This document shows, piece after piece, positions 22,440-32,909 of a DNA stretch of 64,000 nucleotides; position 1 is the first letter of the stretch; each line of letters starts with the position of its first letter. The notes beneath the pieces were generated by a model. It was not told where the DNA came from. It was given only the letters and a program-made list of their open reading frames with translations, and made no database searches. Source of the stretch: Lampris incognitus (lineage: Eukaryota; Chordata; Actinopteri; Lampriformes; Lampridae); NCBI RefSeq assembly GCF_029633865.1, contig NC_079212.1, positions 107,149,091-107,213,090 of the forward strand, in the 5' to 3' direction. A program made the position numbers and the translations under genes.

Positions 22440-22830
22440 AGCCTGGTGGGTTTAGGAGGAACGGTACCCTCTTCTTTAAACGGCGCGCCCCTTAGCTTTT
22501 AATCCCCCATCCAGAGAAACTGCTCTGTTGCTGTGATCGGATGTTTTTTTGGCCCATTGCCTCCTCATTGATTTATCACAGAGCCACGTTGCTTTCAGCA
22601 TTGTCCTCCATCTTCTATTGGCCGTGAGAAATGCACGCCTGCAGAGCTCTCTCTTTGTTTGGCCCGACAATGACTTGCTCACCAGTAATGGTGCCTGCTG
22701 CACTCCGTCGGCGGCATGCTGTTGGCCTTGGGCTCAGTGGTCTGTCTTCCAAAGCTTCATTATACAACGGCTCATGCTGCCTCAGGGAGATAACTCCCTC
22801 AGTGTTGATGGCACCCCTTGTGTTCTCTGA
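22440..22830. other. unique island, possible conserved non-coding element
   Basis: About 390 bp of complex, balanced-composition, non-repetitive sequence in a repeat-rich neighbourhood. It includes CCTCCTCATTGATTTATCAC and GCTTCATTATACAACGG, and an AscI-like GGCGCGCC at 22482. No good coding frame. Of the three unique islands it looks most like an ancient vertebrate enhancer, by texture only. Confidence 0.3.
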
Positions 22831-23528
22831 GCTTTATTTATTTATTCATTCACTCGTTTCTTTCTTTATTTGTTTTGTTTTACTCATAAGAAGAAAGAAA
22901 AGAAGAGAGAGGAACAAAAGAGGGAAAACCTCTGTTGTCTACAAATTACAAATGCAAAGAAATGCATGATCAATAACAAAAAAATAGGCAACTTTCAAAT
23001 ACAAATTATGAAATTCAACCCCTGTGAGTCATGTAAAGGATACTGAAACATTCACAATTCAACAATCGCACTTGAACAATTCAAACAAAAAATATCGAAC
23101 ATAAACAGAACTTTATTTTATTTATTCTTTGATTGACACTTTTTTTGGGGGGGGGTGTTGAAGCATTATTAGAAGTTGCTGTTATTTGGAAACCTATGTT
23201 TCAGCCACTGAACAATTTTTTAACGTCAAACTTTGAGATGAAACTGTCACGGCAAATTCGTTGGATCCCCCCCCCCACCCCCCCAGGCAATGTCAAATGA
23301 CTTATGATGTAAATGCATGTGTTTGTGGTCAGGGTTAGGAGGCATACGTGGAGTGTTTGTATTTTAGGCTCTGTCAACACTGGAAAATAAATAAATAAAT
23401 AAATAAAAAGCTCACCTGAATGTCACTTGTGACACTTGGCAGAGGATTTGCCCTTGGGACTGAACTCTTCCAAGTGACATTTCACACTACTCAGTTTGAG
23501 AAACTGCCCATTTTTGCTTGTGTGATAG

Positions 23529-23530
<2 letters not shown>
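22831..23530. other. unassigned AT-rich spacer
   Basis: Short (ATTT)n, (G)n/(C)n and (AATA)n runs, for example at 23262-23284 and 23388-23406. No gene. Confidence 0.4.

Positions 23531-23582
<52 letters not shown>
23531..23582. repeat. (TG)n microsatellite
   Basis: Pure TG run of about 50 bp directly before the duplicated CA-rich repeat. Confidence 0.95.
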
Positions 23583-23585
<3 letters not shown>

Positions 23586-23605
23586 ACGTGCCCATAAAAG
23601 GGTAG

Positions 23606-23928
23606 GTAGCGGTTACTCTGGTTGGTTGGGTGTGAAAAATGGGCTGAATTTGGCCACATGTATCATGAGTGTCATCCAACAAGGTCATCGGTTATCCAAC
23701 TGTCCACTACCCCATCTGTCACCCTGGTCAGAACCACACACACACGCACACACACGCACACACACGCACACACACGCACACACAAACGCACACACACACA
23801 CACACACAAACAATTTCCTTCCATTGTCTTTTCTCTTTAGCTCTCTTTTTCTACAGATGACAAGAAATATCGTCACTCTACAATAAACACACACTTACAC
23901 AAGAAACAGACAGACAGGAAGACAAACA

Positions 23929-23975
<47 letters not shown>

Positions 23976-24034
23976 ATACACACATGCTCGCACGTATGCA
24001 TGTACGCCTGCACACACGCACACACATGTGCGCA

Positions 24035-24070
<36 letters not shown>

Positions 24071-24197
24071 GAGGGTTCCCAGTGAGGATATCCATCTATC
24101 TTCATTGGTGCAAACCTCCCGCCAACAACTGAGACCTCTGACTGCTGGCATGGAGAAGAAACGCCCTTCTGCCAGTGACAGGAAACGCTGATGTGTG

Positions 24198-24230
<33 letters not shown>

Positions 24231-24240
24231 TTGTGTGCGT
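23606..24240 (+). repeat. CA-rich dispersed repeat, copy 1 (partner 48238-48725)
   Basis: Shares with 48238-48725, in the same order, GGTTACTCTGGTTGGTTG, GGCTGAATTTGGCCACA, TCATCCAACAAGGTCAT, a (CA)n tract, CTCTCTTTTTCTACAGATGA, a second (CA)n tract, and CATTGGTGCAAACCTCCCGC, ending in (TG)n. The microsatellites thus belong to a larger mobile or duplicated unit. No coding sequence and no recognised family. Confidence 0.75.
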
Positions 24241-24289
24241 GCGTGAGAGCGCAAAATGAGAGGTAGCGGTCAGTGGAGGCTGGTGCAGC

Positions 24290-24595
24290 CTCTACCAAGA
24301 AAACGTATTAAGATATCACACCAGTGTATTTGTGACTATAAGTATTGCTTTACTTATATCCTCTTATTTATGTCTGCGTTTTTTACTTGATGGTTCCTGT
24401 GGGGTTTTTTTTATTGTAATCATTTTAATCTCTCAGTAAAACACTTTAGTCAATGTTAGTTCATAAATGTGCTCTATAAATAAACTTACTTGACCTGACT
24501 ATTTAGATAAATGAAAGGGCCTTTATTTGTATTTGCTGAGCTGAATGGATAATTGTTATAACAACAACAACAATAACAACAACAAAAACAACAAC

Positions 24596-24628
<33 letters not shown>

Positions 24629-25400
24629 CATTACATTTATATATAGCGCTTTTCTAGACACCCAAAGCGCTTCACATTGAAGGGGGTAACTCACTCCAAC
24701 CACCACCAATGTGTAGCACCCACCTGGGTGATGTACGGCCGCCATTTTGCGCCAGATCGCCCACCACACATCAGTTTAAGATGGGGAGGGAGGAATCACT
24801 GAGCCAATTACACGGGGGGATGATTAGGCGGCCAGGTGGAAAGACCCAGGTCGGGAATTTTGTCAGGACATCGGGGAACCGCCTACTCTTTGCGATAAGT
24901 GCCATAGGATCTTTAACGACCACAGTGAGTCAGGACCTCGGTTTAACATATCATCCGAAGGACAGCATCTCCTACAGCACAGTGGGGCATTGGGATTTGA
25001 TTTGTTGTTTTTATTAGGACCAGAGGGAAGACTGCCCCCTACTGGTCCACCAACACTACTTCTAGCAGCAACTCAGTTTTTCCCGCGAGATCTGCCATCC
25101 GAGTACTAGCCAAGCCAATACACGCTTAGCTTCCGTCGTTTGGCAGAGCCAGGGTACCTGTCGGTATGGCTGCCGGCAACTTAGTAGCTTATTTGGTTTA
25201 CGAGACACCTTTTTTAATCTATGAATGAGTGTTTTTCATTACGCTTAGTTAAGGTAAGTTAAGGTACTTCAAACTCTTTACAATAATGATTTTTATACCA
25301 CAATTTGTTGTGCTGAAAGACTAAAGTAAGCGAAAATTGCCTCAATAAGTGCGAAATAAATCTGACAACACAAAACGCTGAGACAATGGCAGCAAGGGGG
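24290..25400 (+). repeat. dispersed repeat, copy 2 (partner 3976-4790)
   Basis: Left part 24290-24555 and right part 25195-25400 match copy 1. Between them lie an AAC/AAT-rich tract and a 5S-headed SINE. Comparison shows independent insertions in the two copies. Confidence 0.6.
24556..25175 (-). mobile_element. 5S rRNA-headed SINE (SINE3-like)
   Basis: The minus strand begins near 25175 with a 5S rRNA-like head: GCCATACCGACAGG, GGAAGCTAAGCG and TAGTACTCGGATGG, i.e. the 5S start plus internal box A and box C regions in the right order. The body includes GACTCACTGTGGTCGTTAAA and ends in AGCGCTATATATAAATG followed by (ATT)n. A 5S head is the hallmark of SINE3-type elements, first described in zebrafish. 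The copy is full length but diverged; the internal pol III promoter is partly eroded. Confidence 0.8.
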
Positions 25401-26082
25401 GAGGTTTGATATTTATGATATTTATTTTGACATATATGATACACTTCTGACCGCAATTTCATGTCATCTAGAGCCTTTATTTATAGCTATGGCAAACAAC
25501 ACACAATAGTTTTTTTTTCATCAATATTTTCTTGAGACAATAATTACACAATTTTGATTACTGCCTGGCAGGGGTTCTTCTGTCACCTGACAACATAACA
25601 CATTGATTTATGCCATATGTACAGCGAGAAAACATATGCCTCTTCAGAGCTGTCATTTCAAACACACCTTGATGAACCATTGTTATATGCTACATCATCA
25701 GCCTAACATTTGTCACAATACTGAATGTCACTACTACTAACATATCACCAAGCCATTATTCGACCTCACCTGTGACCCTGCCTCTCCACCTACCTCCCCT
25801 CCTCTTTCTGAGCTACTATGCCATAAGTCGCTTCTGTCACCTGACAAAATAATACACTGATGCATGCCGTATGAACAGTGAAGAAAAACAAATATATAGC
25901 TTAGTTGACATTATTGCCATTGTTGACTCTACACATTAGCAATTGAGAAAATATTTTCTTTAAGTGACTTATGCTTTGGCTCGTTGGAAAGTAGCTCTTA
26001 ATGTCCACCTTTCTCTTTTGGCTGCCATCCTGACTGACCTGAGCATATCACCAAATTACCCCAATTGCCAAACACAGAAATA
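25401..26082. other. unassigned region with internal duplication
   Basis: CTTCTGTCACCTGACAA occurs at about 25577 and again at about 25830, with related flanks (TGCCATATGTACAGCGAG and TGCCGTATGAACAGTGAAG). This points to an old duplication of about 255 bp. No gene. Confidence 0.5.
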
Positions 26083-26104
26083 TCATCATCATCATCATCA
26101 TCAT

Positions 26105-26961
26105 TGGTGGTCACTCGAATTGAGTATGACTGTCCTGTCTGTTGGATTGTCTACTTGTCGGTCTTCAGATGGCTGTTGAGGCTGATCTGCGATCAATATA
26201 CTTTGGTGCAGTGGGATAGGGGAAAGTGGTGATGGTTGAGCCTTTTTCTCTCTCTTTGTGGTGCTGTTGCTTTTTCTCTGTGGCACAGTGGAGGTCCATT
26301 TCATGACGTGCAGCTCCTTCCTGCATGGATATCTTACAGGAGCACCTATCCAGTGCAATGTGTTCCCAGTTGCTCGATGTGATGTTGAATTTCTTCAGAC
26401 TGGTGTTGATATTGTCGTTGAAACATTTATTTTGCCTGCCGGGAGCCCACTGACCTTCCTTCAGCTGGAAGTACAGGATCTGATTGGGGAGATGTGTGTT
26501 GGCCATGTGGATGACATCGCCTGTCCATCGGAGTTGGTGCTGCATTATTGTGGTGGTGATACTAATCATGTTGTCTTCTTCCAGAATGCTAATGTTGATG
26601 TGTCTGTCTTTCCAGCTGATCCTCAGGATCTTTCATAAGGACCATTGGTGGTATTGTTCCAGGGCTCTCAGGTGCCTGTTCTTGGTGGTCCATTACTCTG
26701 CTCCACACAGCAGGGTGGGGGGAACAATAGCTCTGTAGACCAGACGTTTGCTTTGTGCCTTTAGGTCACGGTCTTTAGAGACTCTTTTCCTGAGTCTAGC
26801 ATAAGCACCACTGGCACAACTCAGGTGATGGTTGACCTCAGAGTTGATGTTGGCCTTTGAGGTGAGAAGGCTGCCGAGGTAGGTGAAGTGATCAATGTTT
26901 TCAAGAATTTGTTGTCTACTTTTATGGTGGGCTGGGTAGATGGCTGGTTGGGTGGTTGATA
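26105..26961 (-). pseudogene. old LINE relic, C-terminal part
   Basis: Minus-strand pieces: KVDNKFL / ENIDHFTYLGSLLTSKANI, RKRVSKDRDLKAQSKRLVYR, then HQLRWTGDVIHMANTHLPNQ and WEHIALDRCSCKISMQEGA. This is the region downstream of the RT in a non-LTR element whose N-terminal pieces lie at 33093-34660. Frameshifts are frequent. The clade was not resolved. The full-length L1 at 26977-33077 splits it. Confidence 0.7.
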
Positions 26962-27403
26962 TGGGACCTGGGTCTTTTTTTTTTTTATAACTTTGTTTAT
27001 TGAATTTTCCGCACAATCAACATTTACAAAATAATTGTCCTCATAAGTTGTACAGCATGAACACAAAACACATCCAACAATACACTAACACACCAGAATA
27101 CAATGAGGAATAAAAACACACCCTCAAAGGAGAAAAAAAAAATCAAATCAAATCAAAACAAATTAACTAAAATAATTAAAAAAATAAAAAATAAAAAATA
27201 GATAAAAATAAATAAATAAATACAAGTACACATATTCCAATGCACTTGTCCGCAGGCCAGCCAACCCAGCACAGTCCCTCACAGACATCATGTACACATA
27301 CACCCTGCCTCCTTCATCACCGGAGCTTGCCACGCCCCCACCTCCATCCAACAAGGACATCAATAAAAAGGAAAAAATATGTATATATATATATACACAC
27401 ACA

Positions 27404-30400
27404 TCACTCTGGAATAACAGGGAAATGAAGTCGCTTAACATAAGAAAAGAAGGGGGTCCACATTGCCCAGAATTTGTTTAGGGACCCTTTGAGTGTGTGC
27501 CTAATTTTTTCCAGCTTTATACAATTTAAAACAGACTTAATCCAAAGAGCATGAGAAGGGGGTACAGAGGATTTCCAACTAAGCAAAACCAATCGTCTCG
27601 CCAACAGGGTAACAAAGGCAATAAAATCCTTATTAATATTGGTCAGTTGCAATGTGGGCGAGGGCACCCCAAATAGCGCAATAAAAGGGTCTGGCTTGAT
27701 CTGTGTGTCACATACTTCTGAAAGTATGCTAAAAATATCTTTCCAAAAACCATCAAGAGATGAGCAACACCAAAACATGTGCACATGATTAGCAGGAGAC
27801 TGGTTACACCTCACACAGTTAGGATTTATGTCTTTGTAAATTTTCGCTAGTCTCGCTTTGGTCCAATGAGCCCCATGAATGATTTTGCATTGAATGAGAC
27901 CATGTCGGGCGCAGACCGAAGAGGTATGTACCCTTCCGAGTGCCCTCTCCCACAGCCCATCAGATATTCCCTCCCCCAGTTCCTCCTCCCATGAGGATTT
28001 AATGTCATTAAGTGAGGCAATTCTTAAAGAACAAATTTGTCTATAAATTATTGACAAGGTACCTTTCAGAGTGGGGAGCGGGGTAAGAAAGGTGTCAAAC
28101 TGTGTTTCACCAGGAAGGGTGGGGAAATGAGGATCCAAATTGCGGACGTAACTCCGGATCTGTAAAAATCTAAAAAAATGATGCCTGGGAAGACCAAATT
28201 TAACTGCTAGTTGCTCAAACGTACTAAATGTATTGTCAATGTAGAGATCTTTAAACCTTTTTATACCAAGACTAGACCATATTGAGAAAGCACTATCAAC
28301 CATAGATGGGGCAAAAGCAGGGTTCGAGGCCACCGGAGCAGAAAGAGAGGTTGTCTGAAACCCAAAATGGCGTCTAAATTGATTCCAGATCCTCAATGTT
28401 GTTTTGACACACACATTCTTGGTGAAAGAGGAATAAGGGCCTGTAATGGAGGAGTGAGCGAGGGAAGACAATGATGCCGGTACAGACGAAGCAGCTTCCA
28501 TCTTTAACCAAATTGGGGACGGGGACATCTCTCCACCTCGCAACCAGAACTGAATGACCCTAAGATTAGCCGCCCAATAATAAAATCTAAAATCTGGTAG
28601 CGCCATACCTCCGTCTGACTTGGGTCTCTGCAAGAGCTGTTTTCGTATCCTAGGAGTCTTCTTATCCCATATGAAAGGTAGAATTAGGCCGTCTATTTTT
28701 TTGAAAAATGTGTTGGGAAGAAAAATCGGTAGGCACTGAAAGAGATATAAAAATTTAGGGAGTGTGTTCATTTTAACAGAATTAATTCTCGCTACTAAAG
28801 AGAGGTGCATCACTGACCAGCGTTCAAAATCATCCTTAGTGCGGGTTAAAAGCGAGGAAAAGTTGGCCCGAAAAAGGTTTTCAAATCGACTCGTGACCTG
28901 TACACCAAGATAAGTGAAACAACTATGAGCAACTTTGAATGGCAAGGTATGTAATGGGAATTTTTCCGCAGTCACATTAAGCGGCATCAATTCGCTTTTA
29001 CTGAGATTCAGTTTATACCCTGATAAATGACCAAAGGATGTAATAGTAGCAAGGGCAGCAGGAACAGAAACAGAAAGATTAGATGTGTATAGCAATAAGT
29101 CATCTGCATATAAAGACACCTTGTGCTCATGTCCGTATCTAACTATACCTTTGATAAGAGGGTTGGAACGAAGTGCTATTGCAAGGGGTTCTATGGTGAG
29201 AGCAAACAATAAAGGGCTTAGAGGGCAACCCTGGCGTGTTGACCGTTGCAGAGGGAAACAGCCTGACTGAGTGTTATTAGTCCTGACAGAGGCTTGGGGG
29301 GACGCATACAGAAGTCTTACCCAAGTAGTGAATTTTGAACCAAAGCCGAATTTATTGAGTGTATAGAAAAGGTACTTCCACTCCACCCTGTCAAACGCCT
29401 TCCCCGCGTCCAGGGATATAATGGCCTCCGAGGTGTTGGTGTCAGAGGAATTGTACATGATATTAAATAGTCGCCTACGATTGAAGAATGAATGTCTATT
29501 TCTAATAAATCCTGTTTGATCAGGAGAGATAATCGATGGGAGAACTGTTTCCAGGCGTGTTGCCAGAAGTTTGGCTAAAATCTTATAGTCAACATTTAAC
29601 AGGCTAATTGGACGATATGATGCACATTCAAGAGGGTCTTTATTATTTTTAAGAATTAAACAGATAGTCGCTTGAGTGAGAGTCTGTGGAAGAATACCAT
29701 TAACAAATGCTTCATTATACATTTCAATTAGAATAGGGGCTATTTTGGGGAAAAGCTTTTTATAAAACTCTGTCGAGTAACCGTCAGGCCCTGGGCTTCT
29801 CCCGGATTGAAGGGATTTGACAGCTCTAGACAGTTCTTCAACAGTGATTGGTTGTTCTAATTCTTTAACCAAATCCTGGTTGACTAAAGGTACATCAAGG
29901 GAGTGGAAGAAGTCATCAAATTCTGATAAATCAGCATCACTTTCAGAAGTATATAGAGACTGGTAGAAACTTCTGAACTCATCATTTATCTCCCTAGGGT
30001 CTAATGATATTCTGGATGATGTATGAATTTTGGGAATTTGATGTGATGATGAAACTTGACGCAACTTGTGTGCTAATAACTTACTGGCTTTGTCTCCCTG
30101 TTCATAGTAGGTGCTCCTAGACTTGACAAGCAGCTCAGTAACTTGATCTGTTAGCAAAGTGTCAAATTCTGCTTGCAAAGTTAAGCGTTCCTTATAAATA
30201 TCTGGAGATGGTGAAACGGAATATGCGTTATCTAATTGGGCAATGCGGCGTGTTAGTATGGACAATTTATCTTTTTTAAGTTTGTTCTCATATGTGGTGT
30301 AGGAAATAATTTCACCTCTAAGATAAGCTTTCAAAGTTTCCCATAGGGTAGACGCAGAGATACCTGGGGTTCTATTTGTATCCATAAAAAAGTCAATTTG

Positions 30401-31231
30401 GGCCGAAGCAAAGTTAATAAAATTTTCGTTACTGAGTAATTGAGTGTTAAGCCACCAAGGCGGTCTCTGATTATTAGCTGTTTGAAAGACTACTCCCATA
30501 GTGACAGGGGCATGGTCCAAAACCACAATTGGATTATATAAGCACGAAGATATGGAATGGAGAAGTCTATCATCTACAAGGAAGTAGTCTATGCGCATAA
30601 AAGTGTGGTGTACCGAAGAGAAAAAAGAGTATGCCCTCCCAGATGGATTAAATGTTCTCCAAGGGTCTGAAACAGCGAAATCAGACATAAAGGTACGGAC
30701 AACCCCAGCTGAGGTTGATAAAGTAGTAGATTTAGTGGAGGATCGATCCAAATGTGGGTCCAACCAGCAGTTAAAGTCACCGCCTATGATCAGCATATGG
30801 GAGGACATATCAGGGAGTGTGGAGAAAACCGATTTGAAAAAATCACCATTGTCCCAATTAGGACCATAAACATTAACAAGAACCACCTTCGTATCGAATA
30901 ACCTACCACTGACAATTACATATCTACCATTGGGATCAGCTATCACATTAGAACATGTAAAAGGTACTGATTTGTGAAGTAAGATAGCCACCCCTCTTGA
31001 CCTACTCTGAAATGAGGAATGGAACACCTGACCCACCCATCTGCACCTAAGTATTGAGTGTTGTGATACCTTGAGATGAGTTTCTTGGAGGAAGATAATG
31101 TGAGCTTTCAACTGATGGAGGTGGTGGAGAACCTTACTGCGTTTAACTGGGTTGTTAATGCCCCTACAGTTCCAAGTGAGAAAATTAAAACCATTCCCTC
31201 CAGCAGGATGAGCTACGTCAGGCTGAGTCAT
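27404..31231 (-). CDS. L1 ORF2: endonuclease-reverse transcriptase
   Basis: Open frame of 1275 codons, normal for L1 ORF2. Residues 1-240 are the APE-type endonuclease that nicks target DNA (TWNCRGIN, LQETHL, NVYGPNWD, GGDFNCW, RIDYF, and LDHAPV at about 238-243). Reverse transcriptase spans about 480-770, with ISLDAGKAFDRVEW near 605 and SLYADDLLLY near 706-715. The C-terminus has a Cys-rich cluster (CVRCNQSPANHVHMFWCC). All catalytic motifs are present and there is no stop or frameshift. The enzyme copies L1 RNA at the nicked target and may also mobilise SINEs. The initiating ATG is the first in the frame and lies 760 bp after ORF1. Confidence 0.95.
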   Translation of the reverse strand: MTQPDVAHPAGGNGFNFLTWNCRGINNPVKRSKVLHHLHQLKAHIIFLQETHLKVSQHSILRCRWVGQVFHSSFQSRSRGVAILLHKSVPFTCSNVIADPNGRYVIVSGRLFDTKVVLVNVYGPNWDNGDFFKSVFSTLPDMSSHMLIIGGDFNCWLDPHLDRSSTKSTTLSTSAGVVRTFMSDFAVSDPWRTFNPSGRAYSFFSSVHHTFMRIDYFLVDDRLLHSISSCLYNPIVVLDHAPVTMGVVFQTANNQRPPWWLNTQLLSNENFINFASAQIDFFMDTNRTPGISASTLWETLKAYLRGEIISYTTYENKLKKDKLSILTRRIAQLDNAYSVSPSPDIYKERLTLQAEFDTLLTDQVTELLVKSRSTYYEQGDKASKLLAHKLRQVSSSHQIPKIHTSSRISLDPREINDEFRSFYQSLYTSESDADLSEFDDFFHSLDVPLVNQDLVKELEQPITVEELSRAVKSLQSGRSPGPDGYSTEFYKKLFPKIAPILIEMYNEAFVNGILPQTLTQATICLILKNNKDPLECASYRPISLLNVDYKILAKLLATRLETVLPSIISPDQTGFIRNRHSFFNRRRLFNIMYNSSDTNTSEAIISLDAGKAFDRVEWKYLFYTLNKFGFGSKFTTWVRLLYASPQASVRTNNTQSGCFPLQRSTRQGCPLSPLLFALTIEPLAIALRSNPLIKGIVRYGHEHKVSLYADDLLLYTSNLSVSVPAALATITSFGHLSGYKLNLSKSELMPLNVTAEKFPLHTLPFKVAHSCFTYLGVQVTSRFENLFRANFSSLLTRTKDDFERWSVMHLSLVARINSVKMNTLPKFLYLFQCLPIFLPNTFFKKIDGLILPFIWDKKTPRIRKQLLQRPKSDGGMALPDFRFYYWAANLRVIQFWLRGGEMSPSPIWLKMEAASSVPASLSSLAHSSITGPYSSFTKNVCVKTTLRIWNQFRRHFGFQTTSLSAPVASNPAFAPSMVDSAFSIWSSLGIKRFKDLYIDNTFSTFEQLAVKFGLPRHHFFRFLQIRSYVRNLDPHFPTLPGETQFDTFLTPLPTLKGTLSIIYRQICSLRIASLNDIKSSWEEELGEGISDGLWERALGRVHTSSVCARHGLIQCKIIHGAHWTKARLAKIYKDINPNCVRCNQSPANHVHMFWCCSSLDGFWKDIFSILSEVCDTQIKPDPFIALFGVPSPTLQLTNINKDFIAFVTLLARRLVLLSWKSSVPPSHALWIKSVLNCIKLEKIRHTLKGSLNKFWAMWTPFFSYVKRLHFPVIPE

Positions 31232-31991
31232 GTCTTAAGAGAGAGAGGACATGTTAAGGACAAGGCATAATGCAAATTAAATATTTTGGCTGACCTCAAT
31301 AGTGCAAATTCAAAAAACAAAAACAAGTGACAAAACACAAGAAAACAAAACACAAATACAGAAGGAAAAAAACCCTCCCACAAAATCCCTCTTGCCGAAG
31401 CATCTCCCCAACTGAGATGCAAGCAAACCCCTAAATACAAAAAACCTTTAGAGCAACGCATACCAACTTAGCTAGCTTACTCTTAGCTACCTGAGATTTG
31501 TGACCATTGAACTAGAATAAAGCAAATGTGCATAAGTCGGTCTCCAATAACATTAGGACCCGAGGAAAACTAACTCAGTTAAGAGAGGTACAAAATCTAT
31601 AAAGTGGCAAAATTGAACTTCAACCATGTAAACAACCAAATACTGGCAGTGCAGGCAGCTCAGATCAAAACAAAATGAAATGAGAATGACACAAATAGTA
31701 GGCAGTAATGTAAGTGGAATAAAATATATCTCCACATTATATCACCTTAATGTGAGTAGTCCGCTGTATACTCATCAACATGCATTGAAAATAAAAATCC
31801 CACTACATTCAAGTGTCAACAATGAGCACTGCAAGGCTAGCTTCACTCTCCAACATGTACTGAAAATTAAAAAAACAGCTGCGTTCAAATGTCAACAATG
31901 AGCACTGCAAGACTAACTTCACTAGCTAATCTGCCTACCAGCTAGCCCGCTAACTAGCCTGCTAACCAGACCAGCCAACTGATATTTTGAG
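31232..31991 (-). other. L1 inter-ORF spacer with tandem duplication
   Basis: 760 bp without a conserved frame. At about 31775-31925 an 80-bp unit is repeated in tandem (each unit has TGTCAACAATGAGCACTGCA). GCTAGC/GCTAAC words occur at about 31465-31495 and 31920-31960. The spacer is unusually long for a bicistronic L1. Confidence 0.7.
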
Positions 31992-32909
31992 CTACAGACC
32001 CGGCGGTGGCATGACAGCTTTTTTCCCCCTGTTTTTGATGAAATCGGCCGCAACAGCCGGGTCCTCAAACCTGTGTGTGGAGCTGTCCGGCAGGGTCAGT
32101 CTCAGAACCGCAGGGTAGATGAGACCATACTTCACGCCGGGACAGGCGCGCAGCTGGCGCTTCACATCTCCGAAGCTAGCCCGCTTCTTGGCCACAGCCG
32201 TGGTGTAGTCCGGAAATATCGAGACTCTTCTGCCCTTGTAGAGGTGAGGAGACGCATCTCCAGATCTCTTCAGCATGTCGTTCCGGACGTGAAAGAAATG
32301 CACCCTGATGACAAATGGTCGCGGAGGTTCACCCTCCCGGGGTCGGCTCCGCAGGGTGCGATGTGCCCGGTCTAGCAGCGGCTTCTCATCCAGGCCGAGC
32401 AGCTCCTGAAGCAGCCCGGCTACGAATTCTGTCGGTCGCGGGCCCTCCACTCCCTCCGGTATTCCCAGAAGACGGATGTTGTTCCTCCGCATTCTACCTT
32501 CCAGGTCCTCGCATCTGTTGTCCAGGTATGTCACCCTAGTTGTTAGTGAGCCGACGTTCGCCTCTAGCTCGGTAATCCGAGTGCTGTGATCTGTAGCACT
32601 GCGCTCCAGCTCCGATAAAACGACTCCATGTGCGTCGAGTTTATTCTGGATCCTCTCGATTGATCTTTTAAGCTCGTCTTTGACCAGTATCATCTCTGAT
32701 CTGAGAGTGGTAGCTGAAGTGTCAATCTTACTGAAAATATCGGTTTTGAGGGAGCCCATCATGGATTGTAGCATTTCCGCGGTCAGTACTGTCATGCTGT
32801 CAGCACTAGCTGTAGCACCCGATGTTGGGAGCGGATCAGATTCAGGAGAGGGCGCAGGCTTATTGCGGCCTGCTCTTGCAGACTCCGTTTTCGGTCGATT
32901 AGATGTCAT
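31992..32909 (-). CDS. L1 ORF1: RNA-binding protein
   Basis: Open frame of 305 codons. A Ser/Pro-rich N-terminus is followed by a heptad-rich coiled coil (about residues 45-140: KTDIFSKIDTSATTLRSEM, ELEANVGSLTTRVTYLDNRC), an RRM-like domain beginning RRNNIRLLGIPEGVEG (about 140-235) and a C-terminal domain (KRASFGDVKRQLRACPGVKY, about 245-300). This is the L1 transposase_22 layout: a trimeric RNA chaperone that packages L1 RNA. No damage seen. GC-rich compared with ORF2. Confidence 0.93.
   Translation of the reverse strand: MTSNRPKTESARAGRNKPAPSPESDPLPTSGATASADSMTVLTAEMLQSMMGSLKTDIFSKIDTSATTLRSEMILVKDELKRSIERIQNKLDAHGVVLSELERSATDHSTRITELEANVGSLTTRVTYLDNRCEDLEGRMRRNNIRLLGIPEGVEGPRPTEFVAGLLQELLGLDEKPLLDRAHRTLRSRPREGEPPRPFVIRVHFFHVRNDMLKRSGDASPHLYKGRRVSIFPDYTTAVAKKRASFGDVKRQLRACPGVKYGLIYPAVLRLTLPDSSTHRFEDPAVAADFIKNRGKKAVMPPPGL

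Noticed and set aside
23518..24298. Long Thr-His, Cys-Val or Val-Cys reading frames on both strands
   Set aside because: They are translations of (CA)n and (TG)n tracts and have no protein features.
25090..25172. 5S rRNA gene
   Set aside because: Box order is right but many positions differ and a SINE body with an (ATT)n tail is attached.
27404..31231. Host endonuclease/phosphatase-like gene
   Set aside because: The N-terminal APE-type domain is joined to an RT in an L1 element with target duplications.
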